53,564 nt of DNA from a virus, in the IMG/VR virus record IMGVR_UViG_3300032893_000063, positions 1 to 53,564 of that record. One strand, written 5' to 3'. Within the stretch, counting starts at the first letter, position 1, and each line of letters starts with the position of its first letter. The position numbers were made by a program, and so were the translations under genes. The notes beneath the pieces were generated by a model. The model made no database searches. It was not told the DNA's origin and saw nothing but the letters and a program-made list of their open reading frames with translations. This document shows positions 50,593 through 53,564 of this stretch, one piece after another.

Positions 50593-50773
50593 CGTGCTTT
50601 CTCCTTTGGGTTTTGACGTTATTTCCCGCAGGCTGTCTCGAAGGCGTAGGTGCGGGTTGCACCTGCGCTTGCGAGGCGGTCTCCGGAAGATCGGTTGCGC
50701 CGACAGGTGGTCCATTACGGATCATCTCTTCGGCAGTGAATGCTCCCATAAACAACAGAACTGCGACCCACAT
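50585..50773 (-). CDS. 62-aa small membrane or secreted protein
   Basis: Starts WVAVLLFMGAFTAEEMI, a short N-terminal hydrophobic segment, then a Pro/Gln-rich polar tail ending KTQRRKHDD. It overlaps the downstream gene by 8 bp. The ribosome site is weak. Unknown. Confidence 0.5.
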   Translation of the reverse strand: MWVAVLLFMGAFTAEEMIRNGPPVGATDLPETASQAQVQPAPTPSRQPAGNNVKTQRRKHDD

Positions 50774-50774
50774 A

Positions 50775-51050
50775 TCAGGCTGCTTTCCTTCTTCGGTCGA
50801 GTCCTATCCTGTTGGTAGGAACCGTCTTTTCTTTCAAATCCGCCATGAATTCCTCAAGGCTACGGATCTGATCTTTGTAGACGCTTCCATACCGTTTCAG
50901 CGTTGCCAATGGAAACCGAAGTTGGTCCAAAGCGATCTGTCTCGCCTGTTCAACTCCGTTTGGATCTCTACGGTCTGAACCAGACCGTCGCTCCCTATTG
51001 AATGGCGGGGGCGGAACCAGTGGCCTTCTAAAAGGCGGGGGCTGTTTCAT
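50775..51050 (-). CDS. Small Pro/Arg-rich hypothetical protein
   Basis: 91 aa with a Pro/Arg-rich start (KQPPPFRRPLVPPPPFNRER), then helical sequence (RQIALDQLRFPLATLKRY) and a basic end. It follows GAGAGAAGC. No motif recognised; it is followed 1 bp later by the 62-aa membrane protein. Confidence 0.55.
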   Translation of the reverse strand: MKQPPPFRRPLVPPPPFNRERRSGSDRRDPNGVEQARQIALDQLRFPLATLKRYGSVYKDQIRSLEEFMADLKEKTVPTNRIGLDRRRKAA

Positions 51051-51071
51051 GCTTCTCTCCTCTCGGTTAAG

Positions 51072-51105
51072 GTAGTGGGCCTACCCCATGTGATAAGCCC
51101 ACTAC
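51072..51105 (-). terminator. Hairpin overlapping the stop of the gene at 51102
   Basis: Stem GTAGTGGGC / GCCCACTAC with a 16-base loop; the stop codon TAG of the upstream gene lies inside the stem. No T-run. Similar stop-in-stem hairpins occur at 52113-52142. Confidence 0.45.
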
Positions 51106-51407
51106 AAAGTGACAAGGACTTGTTTCAACCCGCGATATGCCGGATCGATGCTCATATACCACCTGAACTGTTCAAGATAGAACTTCCAGACGTAAAGAGC
51201 TCCCTGGTGAACGTCTCTGAAATCTGGAGTAAAGTCACCACTCTCTCCTCCAAATTGATGAGCAAGTTTAGTTGCAAGACGAATGATTTCTCCGTTGGTG
51301 GTTTTCTTACTTACGAGTTGAATCATTCTTTCTCGAACTTCTTGTGCCCACCTCTTCCTTGCCAGCTCCATAACTTGCTGGCCTGTGTGCTCTTTTGCTT
51401 GATTCAT
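51102..51407 (-). CDS. Hypothetical helical protein
   Basis: 101 aa, helical and basic in the first half (QQVMELARKRWAQEVRERM), mixed later (YVWKFYLEQFRWYMSID). The start follows GAGGAAGAGC and lies 101 bp inside the upstream gene. The total composition is even and protein-like. No family recognised. Confidence 0.55.
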   Translation of the reverse strand: MNQAKEHTGQQVMELARKRWAQEVRERMIQLVSKKTTNGEIIRLATKLAHQFGGESGDFTPDFRDVHQGALYVWKFYLEQFRWYMSIDPAYRGLKQVLVTL

Positions 51408-51696
51408 GCTCTTCCTCCAACAATTCGTTCCTGATAGTGCCGATTCTAGTTGCTACGTCTGACATTACTTTCTTGGTCTTTTCCATGGCGATGATGCCTT
51501 CTGCTAATTGAAGCGCATCCTCAGCTGTGAGCCCTAATCTCTTTACTCCGATCGAGTTAATAAGATTGACGAGCTTGTGGTTGTACTTACCCAAAAACAT
51601 GGTTTCGACTTCAAGAACTTTGTTAATGTCACCCAGCATCTCTTTAGTATCGAGCGCCATCAGGCGGCTTTCTAGGACACTAGTTCTCTTAGACAT
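51307..51696 (-). CDS. Hypothetical helical protein
   Basis: 129 aa starting after GGAAGGAAAAGCA. Residues 1-95 are helical (ALDTKEMLGDINKVLEVE, GLTAEDALQLAEGIIAME), and the last ~35 are basic and polar. That tail overlaps the next gene. A two-hairpin leader precedes it (51697-51832). Unknown. Confidence 0.55.
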   Translation of the reverse strand: MSKRTSVLESRLMALDTKEMLGDINKVLEVETMFLGKYNHKLVNLINSIGVKRLGLTAEDALQLAEGIIAMEKTKKVMSDVATRIGTIRNELLEEEHESSKRAHRPASYGAGKEEVGTRSSRKNDSTRK

Positions 51697-51736
51697 TGCT
51701 TTTCCTTCCCATACCTAAAGAACCCACAAACACAAA

Positions 51737-51768
51737 AGCCCCACCGCATAGACTTCAGCAGCAGGGCT
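51737..51768 (-). terminator. Hairpin in the leader of the gene at 51696
   Basis: AGCCC / GGGCT closes a 22-base loop, followed on the minus strand by TTTGTGTTTG. Together with TAGAGGT/ACCTCTA at 51804-51828 it makes a two-hairpin leader. It may be a leaky terminator or attenuator. Confidence 0.4.
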
Positions 51769-51838
51769 CTCGCTTGTGATTCGGGAATTGGATACTGCAA
51801 AATAGAGGTGTCTAAAATGATACCTCTATCTCAAACAT

Positions 51839-51847
51839 CTTATACCC
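51839..51847 (-). promoter_or_regulatory. Reverse-strand promoter motif GGGTATAAG
   Basis: GGGTATAAG on the minus strand, ~140 bp before the gene at 51696. It is embedded in the AAAAGGGGTCAAAATTACCC region that also forms the terminator of the gene ending at 51886. Confidence 0.6.
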
Positions 51848-51885
51848 TGAAAAAGGGTAATTTTGACCCCTTTTAGGGGGGTAAT

Positions 51886-52083
51886 TTAGGGGGTCTTTTT
51901 GGGCATTTGGGTGCCCTTGAGAAAGCCGCTTACGTTAAAGGCTTGAGGAACCTTTTCAGGCTCCAAGGCAGCGTACGGTACGCCACTTCTAACTTGAGAC
52001 CGCAAAGCACGCATCTTTGAGGCTTCGCCTGCTGCGGCAGAAACGGAGGGGGCTTTGAGCTTGAAACCTTTCCAGAAGGGCAT
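51886..52083 (-). CDS. 65-aa protein with degenerate tag MPFWKGFKLKA
   Basis: Residues 3-11 (FWKGFKLKA) resemble the shared F-x-x-G-F-x-K-T-A peptide, though on the reverse strand and with Lys in place of Thr. The rest is Ala/Lys/Val-rich without a fold signature. It ends PKKTP inside a G/C-rich hairpin (GACCCC/GGGGTC). The ribosome site is weak, so the start is moderately sure. Confidence 0.5.
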   Translation of the reverse strand: MPFWKGFKLKAPSVSAAAGEASKMRALRSQVRSGVPYAALEPEKVPQAFNVSGFLKGTQMPKKTP

Positions 52084-52102
52084 AGGGTCATTCTATCCTA
52101 AT

Positions 52103-52142
52103 AGCTAAAAAAACTGAATAGGGGCGTTAACCCCTATTCAGT
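52103..52142 (-). terminator. Terminator after the gene at 52138
   Basis: Stem ACTGAATAGGGG / CCCCTATTCAGT with a 6-base loop; the TGA stop of the upstream reverse gene lies in the stem. The minus strand continues TTTTTTAGCTATTAG, the same tail as at 10464 and 25585. Confidence 0.85.
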
Positions 52143-52413
52143 TGAGCCAAGGCTTTCTTCGAATGTCGGAGGGCGGTGGGACCTCCGGCGCAGTTGGCTC
52201 GTTTACTGCCCCCGAGAGGATTTTCCTGGCGACTTGCTTTAACCGGATCTGTTCAACCACCATCTCATTCTTAATGGTTTCAATTTCCTTCAAGGTGCTA
52301 GTCAGGTTGTCGTTGATTTTAAGCTGTGCCTTATAAGAAACCCGCTCCCGGTGAAGATAGTAAAGACTCACGATTGAAGAAAGCCCCAAAAGTAGGGTGA
52401 GTAAGGTCTGCAT
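52138..52413 (-). CDS. Membrane-anchored coiled-coil protein
   Basis: 91 aa. An N-terminal hydrophobic helix (TLLTLLLGLSSIVSLYYL) is followed by a coiled coil (residues ~28-65) and a Pro-rich end. The layout, anchor plus periplasmic or cytoplasmic coil, is compatible with an inner-membrane spanin or accessory protein, but it lies away from the lysis-like cassette. The stop lies in the terminator stem. Confidence 0.55.
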   Translation of the reverse strand: MQTLLTLLLGLSSIVSLYYLHRERVSYKAQLKINDNLTSTLKEIETIKNEMVVEQIRLKQVARKILSGAVNEPTAPEVPPPSDIRRKPWLN

Positions 52414-52417
52414 GCCC

Positions 52418-52678
52418 CTAGTTTAGCATAGGACGGTTTGACTCGGCACGAAATGCCTCAGTCACCCTGGCATGCCTTTCCTGGTCTTCTGAAGTGACCG
52501 CGTGGGCAGAGTAGCCGGTAGGCTCCTTCCCAGAATATAAAACGATTTCTGAGGCAAAATCGACTTCCGCTTCCTGCCCTCGGATAACGACATTTTTCAA
52601 TTCTGCCTCTAACCGGTTAGCAGCATCTCGCAACTCTTTGGGTGTTGTTTTGATCCTAAGTCTTGTTCGTGAATGCAT
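52418..52678 (-). CDS. Small hypothetical protein downstream of DNA polymerase
   Basis: 86 aa, helical at first (TPKELRDAANRLEAELKN), then beta-type sequence (VIRGQEAEVDFASEIVLY). It starts 9 bp after the polymerase stop, so it is probably co-transcribed. No family recognised. Confidence 0.55.
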   Translation of the reverse strand: MHSRTRLRIKTTPKELRDAANRLEAELKNVVIRGQEAEVDFASEIVLYSGKEPTGYSAHAVTSEDQERHARVTEAFRAESNRPMLN

Positions 52679-52687
52679 TGAGTCTCC

Positions 52688-53564
52688 TTATTTTGTCCAA
52701 TACGGTTCTAGGTGTCCCTCCACTTCGACAGGCACCCTCTTACAATACCTTTGTCCACACTCGATCATAATCTTCTTCTGAAGCTCGTGAACCTCTTCGG
52801 CGTCCCTCTTAGCAATATCTAAGACGGTTTCGTCGTAAACTGAGTTGTAGAATCTGGCATCGTATTTACGTTCTTTGCACTTTTTTCTGATCTCGTACAT
52901 CGACTCCTTGGTCCACTCCACATTTGTAGATTGAACCGGGTGGTTTCCGCCTTCTCGTTCGATCGCTGCCCACTGTCCCTGGATTTTGTCCTCAGCAATT
53001 TTGTAGCACTGGTCGATTTGCTCTTCGGAAAGCTCAAGCTTTTTGCTCTTTTTCAGGACCTCCGCTTTGATCTGCCCGAGAACCTTATGATAGTTCGGGG
53101 CGTGCCAGCGTCGCTTTCTTCCAGCGATATTGGCAATGACGAGGTCCCTACGAGCCGCTCTTCGGTTTTTATCGAGCCAAGCGATAGCAACAGTGAACGT
53201 GGACTTATATTTCCTAAAGAGGTCCTTACACTCCTCCAGTGAAATCTTATGTCCCATTCCGTTGAGCTTGTCATAGAGTTTTTGTGGACCCATTCCATAA
53301 GCCAGTCCGAAATTCAAGTTTTTGACTGGCGTTCGAATCGGGTCTTTTTTATCGACTTTCTCCCTGTTAAAAAGCATTGCAGCCACATAGCAGTGGAAAT
53401 CCACTCCTGAGTTGAATCCGGCAACCATAAGAGGGTCGCCAGACTGGTCTGCAATAATTCTTAATTCCGCCCCAGAAAAGTCCACTGTGGAAATGAGTCT
53501 TCCATCGTCCGTAATGAAAGCATTTCGGAAATACTTCTCTTGCGGAATGTTGAGCACATTCGGT
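52688..53564 (-). CDS. Family-A DNA polymerase, C-terminal palm/fingers (5' truncated)
   Basis: At least 292 residues, open to the window edge. Motif A is DFSGAELRIIAD (Asp for metal binding). Motif B is RTPVKNLNFGLAYGMG (Arg, Lys and the YG pair of the O-helix). Motif C is NSVYDETVLD, with Tyr in place of the usual His of VHDE. The upstream PNVLNIPQ corresponds to the LQNIP segment of Pol I. The enzyme copies phage DNA. The exonuclease region lies outside the window. It heads the reverse transcript seen at the right end. Confidence 0.93.
   Translation of the reverse strand, partial: PNVLNIPQEKYFRNAFITDDGRLISTVDFSGAELRIIADQSGDPLMVAGFNSGVDFHCYVAAMLFNREKVDKKDPIRTPVKNLNFGLAYGMGPQKLYDKLNGMGHKISLEECKDLFRKYKSTFTVAIAWLDKNRRAARRDLVIANIAGRKRRWHAPNYHKVLGQIKAEVLKKSKKLELSEEQIDQCYKIAEDKIQGQWAAIEREGGNHPVQSTNVEWTKESMYEIRKKCKERKYDARFYNSVYDETVLDIAKRDAEEVHELQKKIMIECGQRYCKRVPVEVEGHLEPYWTK

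Overview
The window is part of a large tailed-phage genome (Caudoviricetes, probably large or jumbo class), not a bacterial chromosome. It encodes a portal protein, a large terminase subunit, a tail-collar protein, several fibre-like proteins, a gpV/gp5-like spike, a lysis-type cassette, SSB, a family-A DNA polymerase and a phage-borne multisubunit-type RNA polymerase. No rRNA, tRNA, integrase, transposase or CRISPR array was seen. Lipoprotein signals, Sec signal peptides and an overlapping membrane-protein/lipoprotein pair like Rz/Rz1 suggest a Gram-negative host, but the host cannot be named. Both ends cut through genes: a glycine-rich fibre on the left and DNA polymerase on the right.

Layout. 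1-10462 (+): fibre and collar genes, a holin/spanin-like cassette (2754-4274), and secreted fibre-like proteins. 10478-11106 (-): a one-gene reverse cassette. 11257-25584 (+): unknown virion-type proteins, more secreted fibre-like proteins, a permuted NlpC/P60-like enzyme, a long LDNLD-repeat tail protein, the portal, and a run of small proteins sharing an N-terminal peptide. 25594-27610 (-): small genes including a C2H2 zinc finger. 27721-35243 (+): a 2032-aa fused beta/beta' RNA polymerase, two more tagged proteins and an HTH protein. 35207-37237 (-): a candidate structured ncRNA, a SLOG protein, SSB and small genes. 37318-45127 (+): spike, a 905-aa unknown protein, a tagged peptide, a possible small terminase, and TerL. 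45128-53564 (-): a repeat array, a collagen-like lipoprotein, a metalloprotease-like protein, a CheY-like receiver, many small membrane proteins and DNA polymerase.

Organisation. Late-type genes lie on the + strand and are tightly coupled through TAATG and ATGA overlaps. Reverse-strand cassettes are inserted between them. Six reverse-strand sites carry GGTATAAG, five of them just upstream of a protein-coding transcription unit and one upstream of the ncRNA candidate. Five reverse-strand terminators end in a T-run followed by AG. The + strand instead shows extended -10 (TGnTAnnnT) promoters.

Most notable are: (1) the single-chain beta-beta' RNA polymerase with nearly all canonical catalytic motifs but no N-terminal beta' zinc site; (2) a recurring N-terminal peptide, F-x-x-G-F-x-K-T-A, on at least seven otherwise unrelated small proteins around the portal, RNAP and terminase regions, possibly a virion-targeting tag; (3) an independent ~180-nt structured RNA on the reverse strand; (4) five fibre-like proteins with Sec signal peptides; (5) an iteron-like array next to TerL. 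No major capsid protein could be recognised.
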